From positions 17,073,371-17,137,370 of the forward strand of contig OZ024892.1 of the NCBI GenBank assembly GCA_964017195.1: a stretch of DNA of 64,000 nt. Reading direction: 5' to 3'. Source of the DNA: Siderastrea radians. Taxonomy: Eukaryota > Cnidaria > Anthozoa > Scleractinia > Rhizangiidae. How positions within the stretch are numbered: the first letter of the stretch is position 1; every line of letters begins with the position of its first letter. Below the pieces are notes generated by a model. The model was not told where the DNA came from. It searched no databases and saw only the letters and a list, made by a program, of their open reading frames with translations. This document shows positions 1 through 11,827 of this stretch, in pieces. A program made the translations under genes and the position numbers.

Positions 1-663
1 AATTCTGAACGTGACCATTCTTCCTCCCCCCACCAGGCATTTGTCGTTCTCCAGGATGGGGCATTTGTCATCAGTGGTCTGCCCGGGGATGGGGCGTTTG
101 TGGCCCATTTATTCAAATATAGCGAATTTCACATTTTTACTGCTAAATTTCTGCTTATTTTATTAGTTTTCAAGAAGAAGGCATTGCATATTCTTATCAA
201 AAGAGAGATTAGTCAGTTCAAAAGCCATGTATTATTATTTTACTAGCCCCCTCCCCTCTCAGTTTGTGTCCATTAGCTTAGCCCACAGGAACAAGGACAC
301 CTGTTTCCTGAAAAATAACGGCTTTGATACCTCCTTCCCCACTCCTCTGTCACCTTTATGTTAGTTTTCCTTTTCCAGTACTGCGATGGGGGATTTCAGA
401 AGGAACTTGGCATGCACTCGAGTTCCTCCGCCATCCAGTGCCGAACTTGGATTGGTGAAACGGACAGTAAGCCTGATATTGCACTGCTTAAAAGCTGGTT
501 CTTGTGCACACAAGCCGATAAGCTCTGCCTCGCTTTCATCTCCAGAGAATGATCAAGCAGACTGATGGCTACTTACAGTCAGTCGACTTTTTTTCTTTCT
601 TGACCGTCGTAGGAACACAAACTGCTGACGATGGATTAAAAAGAACAAGAAAGAAAGTTTCGT
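1..663. other. No recognisable gene
   Basis: AT-rich sequence with only one short open frame (358-552), which has no recognisable motif, no splice context and no similarity to anything else in the window. I see no repeat or element end here. Confidence 0.5.
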
Positions 664-690
664 TCACGCGAAAGACCGACAAAAAAGCGC

Positions 691-1240
691 TACCCTAGTA
701 AAAACAGACCCGGAATTCCGGTGGAATCCCGCTGGAATTCCAGTCCGGATTTTCCCGGAATTCCAGGTAGATGCCGGGCGGATTCCGCCGGAATTCCGCT
801 GGAATCCGCCGGAATTATTGCCGGCATTCCGCCGGTATTCCCCTGGAATTCCAGACATTTCCAGCTGGAATTCCGCCGGATTATTGCCGGCATTCTGCCA
901 GTATTCCACTGGAATTCCAGCCGGAATTCCACCAGAATTATTGCCGGCATTCCGCCGGTATTCCACTGAAATTCCAGCCGGAATTCCGCCGGAATTATTG
1001 CCGGCATTCCGCTGGTATTCCACTGGAATTCCAGCCGGAATTCTGCCGGAATTATTGCCGGCATTCCACCGGAATTCCGCTGGAATTATTGCCGGCATAC
1101 CGCTGGTATTCCGGATAACTCCAGCTGGAATTCCACTGGAATTCCTGACCCGAATACTGCTGGAATTCCAGAATTTGGATAGAATTCTGGCTTGGAAAGA
1201 ATTATTGTCAACATATCGCCAGAATTCTTGACTTCTTCAC
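691..1240. repeat. 57 bp GGAATTCC-rich minisatellite
   Basis: About five units of a 57 bp period run from roughly 809 to 1110, each built from GGAATTATTGCCGGCATTCC, a GGTATTCCACTGGAATTCC core and CCGGAATTC; shorter degenerate pieces lie on both sides. Because 57 is divisible by three and the palindromic core lacks stop codons, several frames on both strands stay open over 80-145 codons; these are not genes. The left edge reads TACCCTAGTAAAAA before the array. The same edge, inverted, closes a second array at 11.52-11.83 kb, suggesting a mobile or dispersed satellite unit. Confidence 0.85.
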
Positions 1241-2562
1241 CCAGCATTGATTCAGAATTCATTCATACAAATTAAACATACATGCTTGTAAGCTTTATTT
1301 ATACACAGTATCAAGTCATTCAAAGCAAATATTATGCTGACTTCCATCGATCGAGCTTGGTACACCTGTGTCAGTAAAATATCAACAGACGAAATGGTAT
1401 AAAACATGGACTGCAGACTATTGACTGGGTATAAAACAAAGGCACACGAACACAAAATATGGACTGAGGGCTAAGTCTGGGTGTATAAAGAGGATTACCT
1501 AAAAAAATTTGTACTTATGCAAACACAGAGCACCCAAAAATTGAAACAATGGACTCCACAGAAATTTTAAACATTTGTCACGGTTTTCCCAGCAAATTGC
1601 AAACTTTATACAAAACATCTCTCATTGTAACTTTTTGTATCAAAAAGTTCAAAAAAGTTGTCAAGAGCATTTGCTCCATCGATCCATGTCATGAATTCTT
1701 GGCATTTGGTCTTTTTCCAAACTGTTAACGTTGACTCTTAGTTTATCCACGAGTTTTTAAATGAATGAAACGAAAAGAAATTTTCTGAATCAGTTTCTGT
1801 TGGCCTGTAAAAATTGCACTGATAACTCTGATAAAAGACAGTCAGTAACACAGTTTACAGGATTCATTCCAGTAACTGTACTGTGTGTACTTGAAAATAC
1901 GAGATCGAGCAATAGCTTCCTGTACGCAAAAATACTTCACATCCAACTGAACATTTAATCCCAATTTGAGGATTGGAAAGCAACACTTCCGGTATTTTGA
2001 AGAAGGGAGTTTAGCCACCATATCAATCTTGCACAAAACATCTTTGGTTTCTGATTAAATTTATTTGTTTGAATAGTACAGCAAACCCACCCGAAATAAA
2101 CATTGGCGAGATGCCAACATCTACATGTACGTTTTTGTTTCAGACATGCAAGGACAGATTCAATAGATTTCAAGTTTGTAATTTCTTATTTCTTCAGTTC
2201 AATTGCACTCCTACAAGTAGTCTTTATTCTTTGCTTATTTCCATTACAAAAAAATAACCGCAGTTATTTGAGCTAGTCCGCGTTTTGTATCCAGTCCACT
2301 TTTTATACCCATTCCGTAGTCCGTAGTCCGTTAGTCCACAGTCTCGGAACTTAGCATTATTACTGTTCCGCCAAAATGTCGTTCTAGTTCAACTGGAATA
2401 ACAGACTAAAATTCTGTCACAAGGAAAACTCAACTCAAGAATTAAGTCACCTCAAACTGTTAATTTTCTGCACAGCTTTCAGTTAAAATTAACTTCACTT
2501 GGACAAGTTCAAGTCTAGCTCCATTGAACAAGAATTCACAGAAAGACGTATCGCTGTCATTT
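1241..2562. other. Non-coding, unassigned
   Basis: Several open frames of 60-72 codons on both strands lack motifs and overlap each other. The only structure seen is a short run of TAGTCCG-type repeats near 2272-2345. The last bases, TAA at 2563-2565, form the left target duplication of the next element. Confidence 0.5.
2272..2345. repeat. Short TAGTCCG tandem repeat
   Basis: Imperfect repeats of the heptamer GTAGTCC/TAGTCCG with spacers, a low-copy local array of unknown role. Confidence 0.5.
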
Positions 2563-2565
2563 TAA

Positions 2566-2618
2566 TGCACTAGTCAATTGAAACCCCCACCCCCGACCCC
2601 CGGGGCAGGGCGGGGAAT
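2566..2618 (+). repeat. Left terminal inverted repeat
   Basis: Starts TGCACTAGTCAATTGAAA, then a cytosine-rich stretch and GGCGGGGAATT. It matches the reverse complement of 10049-10101 with only a few differences. Confidence 0.9.
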
Positions 2619-2814
2619 TAACGTGGCCATACCGGTGATTTAACGCGTATTTAACAGCGTGAAATCACCGGGAGTCGGGGAATTTAACACCTGCCGTTTT
2701 TAAGCGGGGCATTTTAGCGGGGATTTAACGCTGCACCGGAAGTCTGGGTAGCTCGGTCGCTTCATGTTGAGGACTGGGTCCTAGTCTCTCCGACTTTCCT
2801 CCATGTGAAAGAAG

Positions 2815-4661
2815 ATGGCGGACGGTGCGAGAAAGGTATTTACACGCTTCATTCTTCTGAATCTTTAATTAAAACGGGCCATCCTGTCTATATATTGTTC
2901 TTCTGTGAGAATTTAATGTTCTATAATCGAGAATTTATTTGAATTACGTAGATTTTCGAACTATTTTATAATGCAAATTACACATTAGCAATTCCAATTC
3001 TGAGATACATGTTTGTTTTGTATATTTACAGATTCTTTTTCAGTTTAGAGAACAGCGGAAGGTAAAAGATGTAAATGATGAAACTTTGACTGAGTTAATT
3101 CACGTAGTCCGGGGAGATTTTAGTATTCCTGAAGGGGAAGGAACTGTTGTTTTGCAACGGTACGACGAGTCGTGGAGTGAGTGGCTTGATGTAACCGATG
3201 AAACAGAGCTCGAAGATAGGGCAAAAATTAAAGTTGTCTTGCTCGGAAACAAAATCGCAGGCAGTAGAGCCTACAAAAATAGATGCAGGTATGTTTTTAT
3301 TTTTGTGCATGTTCCTGTTTTATATATTTAAAAATCAACAGATGTATGTCTTCAATAGACTGGGTATCTCCTAGTACATTCTTTGTTTGATATTTAATTG
3401 TTTAATAATTCAGTCTGCCCAACGTCTGGTTTCAATGTTTGGGAAACTTTTGCCATGTAAAAAATGGGCTGGTTGTACTTAGATATATTTTTGTTTACAA
3501 GTTAGACTGAGTTTTTAATACTCATTACAAAATTTGCTTCCTTGTTTTACATAAAGGCATGCATTGTTTCCAATAAATAATCTACAATAATTGTAGATGC
3601 TATTTCTGGTTTATGCTGATGATATAAATAACTGCATAAAATTAATTCAGTGCTTTTTTTTCTTTTGAATGCAAGGTATGAGAAAATAGGCTCTGAAGTT
3701 ATTTGATGATATGCAAATAGTATGAAGATGCCAGTAAATTAAATTTCCTGCAATCCTGCACAGTTTTATATTTTGTTTTGATTAAATCTAGCAAACTGGG
3801 ACAGCCCAGCTCATGTGATGGGCTCCTTAAATTTACATTTTTCACCGGCCCAGGGAAAGTTAAATTTCCATTTGGCTATTAATTTTGTTTAATGCTTTGT
3901 TTCTATCAGATACTTGAGATGACTCTCAGGGACCGAAGGGAATTTCTCCTAATACAGTTGAATTTCTTCTTACAACCATTTTCATATGCGACCAGCTCCC
4001 TTCAGTGACCACACTGACAAAACCCTGTTTACTGAAATTCTCAGTAAAATGCAATTCTGTAATAATATTGAGAGTTCTTGTATTATATAAAGTGATCAGC
4101 TTGAGTTATGACCACGTTCTCCTCTGGGTGGTTGTTTATGAGAACTTTGACTGTTTAATGAAATTTGTATTTGTGACCACCTCTTCTATGCCACCACTTT
4201 TCCATAATACCAAATATATATGCTCAAAACCTATTGTAAAGGAAACATAATGGTTCTGCATAAGTTATTTCCAATTTTTTATTCTGCTTCCCACTTATCA
4301 ACATGGCCAAAGTTGTGCACCTGCCAGCCTGGCATGATTTTTTTGTGTGTGGGACAGTTAAGTTAATATTACTAATATTGATACTATTTGAAGCTTCAGG
4401 GTGCTTTTTCTAGCATTTATGGTGTACCAAATATTAGATACTATTGGCCATTAAAGCCAGTGAAGCCTGAACTTGCATAATTATATCAATGATCTGAAGT
4501 CTTTAGGTTGTTTTAATTTGGTAGTCATTTAACAGCTTTTTCTTCATTCCTTTGTGTATAGTAACATAAATTTGGTATTGAAATTTGCAGGTGTGAGGGA
4601 GAGTCGCCAAGCAACTATTGCTATTACTTCAACTGGAGATATCACAGTAGGACCAGCTGCT
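2815..4661 (+). CDS. Transposon gene, N-terminal exons (small folded domain)
   Basis: First three exons of the transposon gene. Exon 1 (2815-2835) encodes MADGARK, with a GT donor at 2836. Exon 2 (3032-3288) encodes about 85 residues with acidic/hydrophobic alternation and ends in a clean GT donor. Exon 3 ends at 4661 before GTAAGT; its acceptor is less certain because the strong AG at 4590-4592 gives the wrong frame and a weaker AG a few bases later keeps it open. The predicted domain resembles in size and pattern the beta-grasp/PB1-like modules often found at the start of cnidarian transposon proteins; this is inference. The start was chosen because it is the first ATG, and exon 1 joins exon 2 in phase. 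Confidence 0.6.
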
Positions 4662-4895
4662 GTAAGTGATAAGAGTTACATGACTACTTTTACTTGACAA
4701 TTACACCCATCAGAAACAATCATGTGTGCATCACAAAGTTTTCCATTTTACTAGGTTGAAGACTGGAAAGTATATAGTCCTTTTACACAGATGTTTTAAT
4801 GACAATCCAATGAATATCATAATTTAACTTAGACTTCATCCCCACCAAAACGTTTCTGTTTCTACATGTACGTTTACATTTATATCTCTTTTTAG

Positions 4896-7800
4896 GCAAC
4901 ATCTGTAAAACAAACCGCAAAAACCATCACAGTAGACCCTGGAAAAATACGAAAGCAATCTCAGATATATCAGCTTCAACCTCATGACAAGCTTTATAAT
5001 TACCGCAAAGCCATAAATGAAGCCACCTTTGATCTTGCCATGCAAGACCCATCCCTTCTATGTGATAAAACAGAATTACAGAAGCAGGCACGGCTGAAAC
5101 TGCACGAGGAAGGATTTAATTACAAAAAGAAAAGTTCCAGATCTAAAGCATTTGGACCATCTCGTGACGCACCTGTAAGAGAGCATATCAGCCAAGAACT
5201 TAGACACAAAAGAGTTTCACAGCTGCAGGAGGATTTAAAGGAGGTTGACTTGCAGTTAAGCTTTGCCCTAAAACAAAGAGAGAAATGTGCTAATGTTAAC
5301 AACTATAGCACGGCCCTTGATGTTTCAAAGGAAATGGATGACCTAAGAAGTAAGAAAAGGAAATACCAAGAGGAGCTTACCTTACTACAAAGGAAAGAGG
5401 CTGCGAGTAAGCGTGTAAAGAAGTGCAATGAGACGAAAGCAGCAAAAGCTTCAGAAGAAGGCGCCATGCTTCAATTTCTACGGAAGTCATCTTCAAGAGT
5501 TGACCAGGGAGAGGAGTCTGCTAGTATGTGTAGCATCCAAGTGCAGTCTGAGGACAACTCTAGTCTGAGAGAATCTGATGCCAAGATGGACCTTCGTCAA
5601 GAAAAGTCTGCAGATGTTGTATCTGATCAAGAGCTAGAAATCACTACTCGAGCAGTAAGTGGCCTAAATCACAACAATAGCAATACACATTTTCAGTGAG
5701 CCCCACTGATTTACCCACAGAGAGTCAAGGGAAATCAGTTGGGGCTGTTGATACTATTGATGAGAAAAAGTTTTGTGACTTTATCCAGAAAGCCCGTTCA
5801 GGTTTGAGTGACGTTATTAAGTGCTATCACAATAGTGGACTGTACATTTCACGAATGAATGTTGTGTCTCTAGAAGAGTATACCACTTACAGATCGGAAT
5901 ACTGTAAAAGGTACCACAAGAAACAGTGTTCAGAATGTACTTCGCTTACGAAAATGGCTTCACATATTGCTCAAGAAGGAATTGTTAAAGTTTCAGAGGT
6001 TTACAGGAGACAATTTCCAGACGGCAACTATCAGTCTGACAAAGCTGTGAGAAGGTTAATGCAATTACCCTGTGTTATTTTCAAGGTGGAATATCTGTAT
6101 GTTATGGAGCTAAGGCCAGAATTGAACTACAGGACACTGATTGACTGGATTGGGAAGACAATGCCAGGGAAAGGTAACATTGAACGTAAGTTGGAGAAAG
6201 AGACCCTTAAATCTTTGTGTGAGCTTGCATCAAATGAATCGGACAGGAAATTGATACAGGCTGCTGCTACTTGGGGTATGACTGGGAAACAAGTCAGGAA
6301 CATTTATGGTATAGAGGAATATTCCTGTAAAGTAAGGAGAGTGAAGGAAGCAATTGCCAACGTTCAAGAAATCCGGAATGAAATAATGAAGCTGGCAAAA
6401 TTGAAAGAAACGGCGCTACTGCGAACACTGGGTGTTGAAGATGATTCTGAATCAGACTCAGAGAGTTCTGGACATGGCAGTGATCTGGAAAGTGTTATTG
6501 AAAGTGACTCCGACGAAGAGCCTAACTGCAATTCTGAATCAGAAAGTAGTGTTAGTTCAGTACAGCAAAAGAACCAGTACACAGATGAGTCACAGTCACA
6601 TTCACCAACTACTACTGGCATAAGATATGATCCAGATTTCCTGTCAAAAGATGTTCCTGCTACTGCTACTGCAAATCCTGCTCCCTCTAATGATACATTG
6701 TTATTGTGGTTAAGGGAGAACAAGCTCAACTGGTTTCCTTTCTATGAGGAAGTTGCTCAGTATCTAAAGAATTACAATTCAGAAGTTCTGAATCAAGTCC
6801 TTTTAGATTTTACTGATTATTTGAGTGACTCTGACCTGAGTGACGAAGAAGAGAGATTGGTAGAAGTGTCACGACAGGCTTTTCTAGAATTCAATCGTAG
6901 AAAGCCACTGTTGATTGAAGGGGAAGAGGTTTTGTCAGAGTCTGATAATGAGGTCCAAGGTCCAGAAAGAGTCGAAGAAGTGACATCGCTATTGAGCGAA
7001 GAGGGAAAGAAACAGATCAGATCTGCAAGAATCGCTTTAAGAAAGAAGGCAAAGAGAGAAGCTGCTAAAACGATTGCATCCACCTGCATTCTGAAAAGGA
7101 AGTTACCGAAAAGAACAAGTCGCATTATAAAAGAACACCCAAGCATTGGTAAAGATATCGAAGATTTTGTCAAGTCCAAAAAAGTTGGGGCTGATGCTTG
7201 GAGGAGGACTGGTGTGCTGACTTTTGATGGAGTAAGAACCAGAGGAAAGAAAGTAACGTACAGAAATATTCAAGAACACCTTCAAGAAAAATACGATTGC
7301 AAGATAGGTTATGGTACAGTTGTACAGTTGTGTGTCATTCGAAGTAAACGAAGAATTTCAGCTAGACGATACAAGGGCGTAGCTAAAGTAACATGTAGAA
7401 AATCCAGAAAAGGATTCGCGGTGAAGTTGAACCCAGATGCTCATTGGAGCAGTGCACTGTACAAAGGACTAGATTCCCTACAACTGAAAGATGGGCGGGA
7501 CAAAGTCTTATTGAATCGAGATGATCAGGCAGGATTTCGACTGGACACTACCTTTACCCATAGACAAGGGAAATGCATTACAATGGAAAATGCTCCTGCT
7601 CTAACAACACGAACTGATTTTGTAAATTCGTACTCATCGCTGCTGCAGACAACGTCATACTTGTTTATGGAATCAGACACAACAGAGAAAGCTTGTGTGG
7701 GACTTGTGAAACCCCATTTCATGTTCCAGAAGAACCCAACCCAGCACTTTATAGATCTAGAGATGCTTGAGAGCAAGTTGCCGAGTCACCTAGGGAATCG

Positions 7801-8374
7801 GTACATAGAATGTGTTAGAGTTGACGGTGCAACTGACGAGGGACCAGGGCACGTAGAAGTTCAGTTCCTGTGGACAGAGAGACACATTGAGAAACGAAGG
7901 ATCTGTACTATTGTGACATCGAGGCACAGTGGTGGTTCGTATTTGAACGAAGTTGAATTAATGAATGGCTGCATTGCAAAGGCACATTCAAATTTGTACA
8001 TTCCTTCAACTCTGACAGGGAACAATTATGATTCAAATGGCCTGAACAGTGGCAAATTGCGTGAAAACCTAGATATAGCGACTGATGTTGATATTGATAG
8101 AGTCAATGGGTCAGCATGCTGTGGGACAACCCTGCAACTGTACAAAGGAGGTCAGAATGAAGCCATTACTGAGAGAAGGCAAAGCCTTTTGGTCTTCCTT
8201 AAGGGTAAGGCAAAAGAGAGAATGCAACTAAAAGAAAGCAACCCAGAATTATTCAAGTACTTTGAGAATGTCTGGAAAGTTCACGAAAACCACATGAACA
8301 AGGATCTTCCGGAGAATTATGTTTATGCTAAATCTGTGTTTCAAGCCCGAATGTCCCCATCCCTTGTGTGTTGA
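4896..8374 (+). CDS. Transposon gene core: coiled coil plus DDE-like transposase
   Basis: Exon from the acceptor at 4895, open in frame to 5699, then from about 5697 to 8374. The first part carries a basic region and a coiled coil rich in L, E and K (about 5205-5420). After a probable small intron (donor 5655) come a conserved helical region, an acidic serine-rich linker (about 6435-6560) and a transposase-like core. Candidate catalytic residues, numbered from 5696, are D609/D610 in NRDDQAGF, D710 in RVDGATDEGPGH and E752 or E754 in LNEVELM. That is a D-about 100-D-about 42-E spacing, as in RNase H-fold transposases. The exact intron phase at 5655-5721 does not close cleanly, so either the junction is elsewhere or there is an indel. 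The frame ends prematurely at 8374, where the overlapping frame takes over. Confidence 0.7.
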
Positions 8375-8825
8375 CAAGTCTGTGGGAAGAGATGCAGCAT
8401 GGTATGAACATGGGCCACTCGTATCATACATCCCTGTACCTATGGTAGATCCAAAGCGGCCATGGGGTGGAAAATGCCAGGAATGCACAACCTTCTGCAC
8501 TGGCCATTACATGTCACCTGAAGAGCACCAAGAATTTGTTAGAGAACATGGTGCCACAGAGTTAATGTACAAGCCTCCAAGCATTGTAATAAGGGATCAG
8601 TTTTATGAATCTATGAGGGCAGGGGGGAGTGTATCCGATAATGAGTTGGAGGAAGTTGCTAGAAAGACGCTGCTTTCTGTAGAGGAACTAAAAATGCACG
8701 TTGAACATCTACGAATTACTGCTGAACGACGTAAGGAAGGGGCCAAGAAGGCAGCATTGACACGGAAATCAAAGTCAACAACAACAAGGAAGGCCAATAA
8801 AAAGAAGAAAGCAGAGAGTAATTAG
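8319..8825 (+). pseudogene. Transposon gene continuation after frameshift, zinc-binding
   Basis: The frame from about 8319 continues the protein of the previous entry: it opens with CFKPECPHPLC, later has CQECTTFCTGHY, and runs to a lysine-rich tail. The pairs of cysteines suggest metal binding. It overlaps the end of the upstream frame by about 55 bases, with no splice sites between, so a small indel in 8319-8374 has broken one original frame. The lysine-rich end at 8730-8820 may be a nuclear-localisation tail. Confidence 0.7.
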
Positions 8826-8925
8826 ACTTAATTTTAAACATTTACACGCTTGATTTTGTCAAACTTGCATCTGAGAAACTCAAATATAGTTTTTCAGCAA
8901 TTTATTTATTTACTTCCATTCACAG

Positions 8926-9093
8926 AAGATGTGGTCATTGTAGACAAAGATGTGTGGTGCTGGTGTCGTGAAGAAGAGCATGGGGACATGCTTATGTGCG
9001 AAGGAGATGATTGCCCAATTAAATGGTTCCACTTTGATTGCATGGGACTATTGTACAGCCCAGCCTTTTCTTAGTATTGCCCCGATTGTAATA
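8926..9093 (+). pseudogene. PHD finger 1, stop codon at the tryptophan position
   Basis: Exon with AG acceptor at 8925 and GTAAG donor at 9094. It encodes a Cys4-His-Cys3 PHD finger: CWC, then C and C in MCEGDDC, then H and C in FHFDC, then CPDC. PHD fingers bind histone tails in the nucleus. The residue before YCPDC is normally tryptophan; here the codon at 9072-9074 is TAG, most simply TGG to TAG. The finger is followed by an intron and a second finger, so the stop removes the second one. Confidence 0.75.
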
Positions 9094-9260
9094 GTAAGTG
9101 TTAGATTACTCTATTGGTTCAGTTAATGACATGAGCCACCTCAATTAAGAAAAGGGTGGCAGTGGCTAATAAATTAATGACTGCTTTCTACCTGTTACAG
9201 CAATTTATGGCATCTGACTGGGATCTAACTGACTTTTATTTGTTCTTGCTTTATCCATAG

Positions 9261-9418
9261 ATGAACCTGAGCAGTTTTGCCTATGCAACCAGGCAGAATT
9301 TGGGTTGATGTTGGCCTGTGACAACAGTGAATGCACTATCCAGTGGTTCCACCTTTCCTGCGTGGGTCTCACAGTTGCTCCAAAGGGGGCATGGTTGTGT
9401 CCCAAGTGTCAGTCTTAA
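9261..9418 (+). CDS. PHD finger 2, last exon of the transposon gene
   Basis: Exon after the acceptor at 9260, ending at TAA 9416-9418. It encodes one complete PHD finger: CLC, C and C in ACDNSEC, H and C in FHLSC, a W in AWLC and CPKC. All eight metal ligands and the usual tryptophan are present. It sits 170 bases after finger 1 and would end the protein. Confidence 0.8.
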
Positions 9419-9659
9419 TGGCAAAATAGCAAAAAAGCCATATAATCCTTCCAGGGAGTAGATGGACACTACATACTTTCAAAGACTCTATGGTGCATGT
9501 ATGTTCTTGTAGCTATGACATTGTTACTATTTGGATATTGGTTAATTTGATTGTTTATTGGTCACTTTGAATTAAATTAGCGTTAAATGAAGGACCACTT
9601 AAAAAGCTTCCAAAGCAGTGTCACTGTATCAGATTTATTGACATTTGTAAACAAACACA

Positions 9660-9665
9660 AATAAA
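9660..9665 (+). terminator. Polyadenylation signal AATAAA
   Basis: AATAAA about 240 bases after the stop codon of the transposon gene and followed by a T/G-rich stretch. It is the likely 3' end of its transcript, still inside the element. Confidence 0.55.
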
Positions 9666-10048
9666 GTTTGGTTGTTCATATGATACACGTTTATATTGTT
9701 TCTGTTCCTATATGTGAGTCGCAATCCCAACAGCTTTTGTCATATAAAAGCCTAGCAGTCCAAGTTTGTATAATTCTTCAAGCACAGCAAGAGCGACAAC
9801 ATCGCAGTTCCCTGCTGGACAGTGGACGTTGATTGAAAAATGTCAGTAAGAAACTATGCATGACTTATAATCTACTTGAGAATATTAAATCTACTTGGGA
9901 AATATCTAAAAAAGGACAAAATCTGTTTTGTGTTTTTACTGTGAAGCGACCAAAAAATACCGGGGCCATGGTGACGGGGGTTTTAACAACGAATGTTTCC
10001 CCGATGACCGGGGGAAATGGCCAAGTTTAACACTACATAAATGTTAAA

Positions 10049-10101
10049 TTCCCCGCCCTGTCCCGGGGGTCGGGGGGTGGGGGTTTCAATTGACTAGTGC
10101 A
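10049..10101 (-). repeat. Right terminal inverted repeat
   Basis: Reverse complement of the left end; ends in ...GACTAGTGCA, followed at once by the TAA target duplication at 10102-10104. Confidence 0.9.
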
Positions 10102-10104
10102 TAA

Positions 10105-11519
10105 GTTTGCTAAGTTTGTGGTGTAATACATACTACGTACATTTTATGGAAGCAATTTTAAAATAACAGCGAACACATCAATTTCTTCACGTCAAGAAAA
10201 ACGTATTTTCACGCACTTACCGCGGCGAATTCACTCGCAACCTATTATCTCCAGATGCAAACTTCGTTCTTGCAGTGACACGTATTTTCGTCGGCTTTTA
10301 AACTCCACCAAAGGGAAAATCCATAAGATAACTTTATGTTTGGTAGTGGAAGCTCGAAGCAATCCAAAACACACAATTTGTACAAACTGTAATCAACTTG
10401 TCTAATAAACGAGTCGAATCCATTTCACAACACACTTATTGTCCTCGTAAACAGTTAACACGTCCGGTAGATATTTTTCGCTGTAGTTAATTCTAAGCCC
10501 ATCATAAGTTCGTGTCTTCAGTTTATGTTCTCTTGAACACCATCAGAAGCAAACTGGAGATGATGTACATGTCCAAGAGCGAAACATCAACTTCTGAACA
10601 GGCAGGAGATTCAAACTGTAATGGTCATGACCGCCAAAAGATAAACGGCTCGTTTGAAAAACAGCATTCCGTTGATATCAGTTTACATATCACGTGAAGA
10701 TGCGCGCGTGTGTTCACCAAAAACGTCACATTGTCGCCTCCGTTTTTAATATTTTAACTTTAAGAGTGTTTGAAAAACAAAAGATTTGTCTTTGAGGATT
10801 TTTTTAACTCGATTGAACCATATTAACTTAGACTGAACTGTTGGGTGTTCAAGTAGTAAAGACAGTAAAGTAATATTACGTATCTCGGTTATCTGTCACG
10901 CACTCTCTCAACTCAGTGATGGATTTGTTAGGAAATCAATCTTTTCTAAATCGAAGCGACTCTGCGCAAGCAGGGTAATTTGCCTCTGGTAGAAAAAAAT
11001 GCGGGAAAAACGTGAATGTTTGGATCCTACGAGCGTTGAAGTTTTTTGTTTTTTTAAAAAAAGCAATATATAACCTAACTACTATAGCACATATCGGGGA
11101 AATACAGCTATGAGCGTTGAAATTAGCTGGTGAGTCATTCGCTGTCTATCTACGGTCTTTGCATACATATCAAAACAAAATATACACTGAGCTTATATTC
11201 TCCCCTTTGTTTCTTTGTGGAACGTAGTGAACACAATAAAACATTTTTGTGCTGTAAGCACTTTGTATTTGATTATAGTCCGGATAAACAGAAAAACGCC
11301 CGCTTGTCCCGCTCCTTTTTTTGTGGTTCCAGGTCCGAATGCAGTCGTTATTTTACCGCAATGAAGATGTATGAACTTTCACAGATCACTGCCACTTTAT
11401 ATACAAAAAAAGTACTCCACAACTAGTTTTTGCTAAGTTTTGTAACATGTCTGAAGAATCAATGGAAAACTTTCAGGGCATTCATGCATCTGTAATAACT
11501 GCACTGAGATGCAGCAAGA
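10105..11519. other. Non-coding flank, unassigned
   Basis: Short open frames only (10512-10697, 11130-11426), without motifs. No repeat or element end recognised. Confidence 0.4.
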
Positions 11520-11827
11520 CTAGAGTCTGGAATTCCGCCGGGCCCCAGATTTTCAGCCAGACTCCAGAGCTCCATACCCGGAATTCTGCCGGACTCCGGA
11601 CTCTGGACTGGAATGCCATCAAATGGCAAAATTCCAGACCCGGAATTCCATCGGACTCCAGAACTCTAATCCCGGAATCTGCCGGACTCCAGAACTCTGA
11701 ACCCGGAATCCACCGGAATCCGGAATTCCGCGTCTCAGTTACCCGGAATTCCGGTGGACTCCGGCCGGAATCCAAAGCAGACCTGGAATTCCGCCGGAAT
11801 TCCGGGCCTATTTTTACTAGGGTAACT
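11520..11827. repeat. Second GGAATTCC-rich array
   Basis: Degenerate blocks of CCGGAATTCCGCCGGACTCC without a clean period, closing with GGGCCTATTTTTACTAGGGTA at 11806-11826. That edge is the inverse of the edge of the array at 691. The long frames on both strands here are by-products of the repeat. Confidence 0.7.

Larger units (their letters stand above)
2566..10101 (+). mobile_element. 7.5 kb DNA transposon, CACTA-like ends
   Basis: Both ends carry inverted repeats of about 53 bp beginning TGCACTAGTCAATTGAAA, followed by a C-rich block, and the direct repeat TAA sits immediately outside each end (2563-2565, 10102-10104). Inside the ends are GGGGAATTTAAC-like subterminal motifs. One multi-exon plus-strand gene fills the interior. 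The CACTA pentamer two bases in and a 3 bp duplication resemble CACTA/EnSpm elements, but TAA also fits PIF/Harbinger, and the core protein is not one I can place in a named superfamily. The copy is dead by at least one frameshift and one stop codon. A 984 bp element at 31.3 kb has closely similar ends and the same duplication. Confidence 0.85.

Noticed and set aside
664..1231. Several 80-145 codon open frames on both strands
   Set aside because: By-products of a 57 bp repeat lacking stop codons; the translations are the same few words in every frame.
2815..9418. Host chromatin regulator with PHD fingers
   Set aside because: The whole gene lies between inverted repeats with target duplications, so it belongs to the transposon.
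2568..10099. Element ends set exactly at CACTA
   Set aside because: That would leave ATG and CAT outside, which are not direct repeats; moving the ends two bases out gives a perfect TAA duplication.
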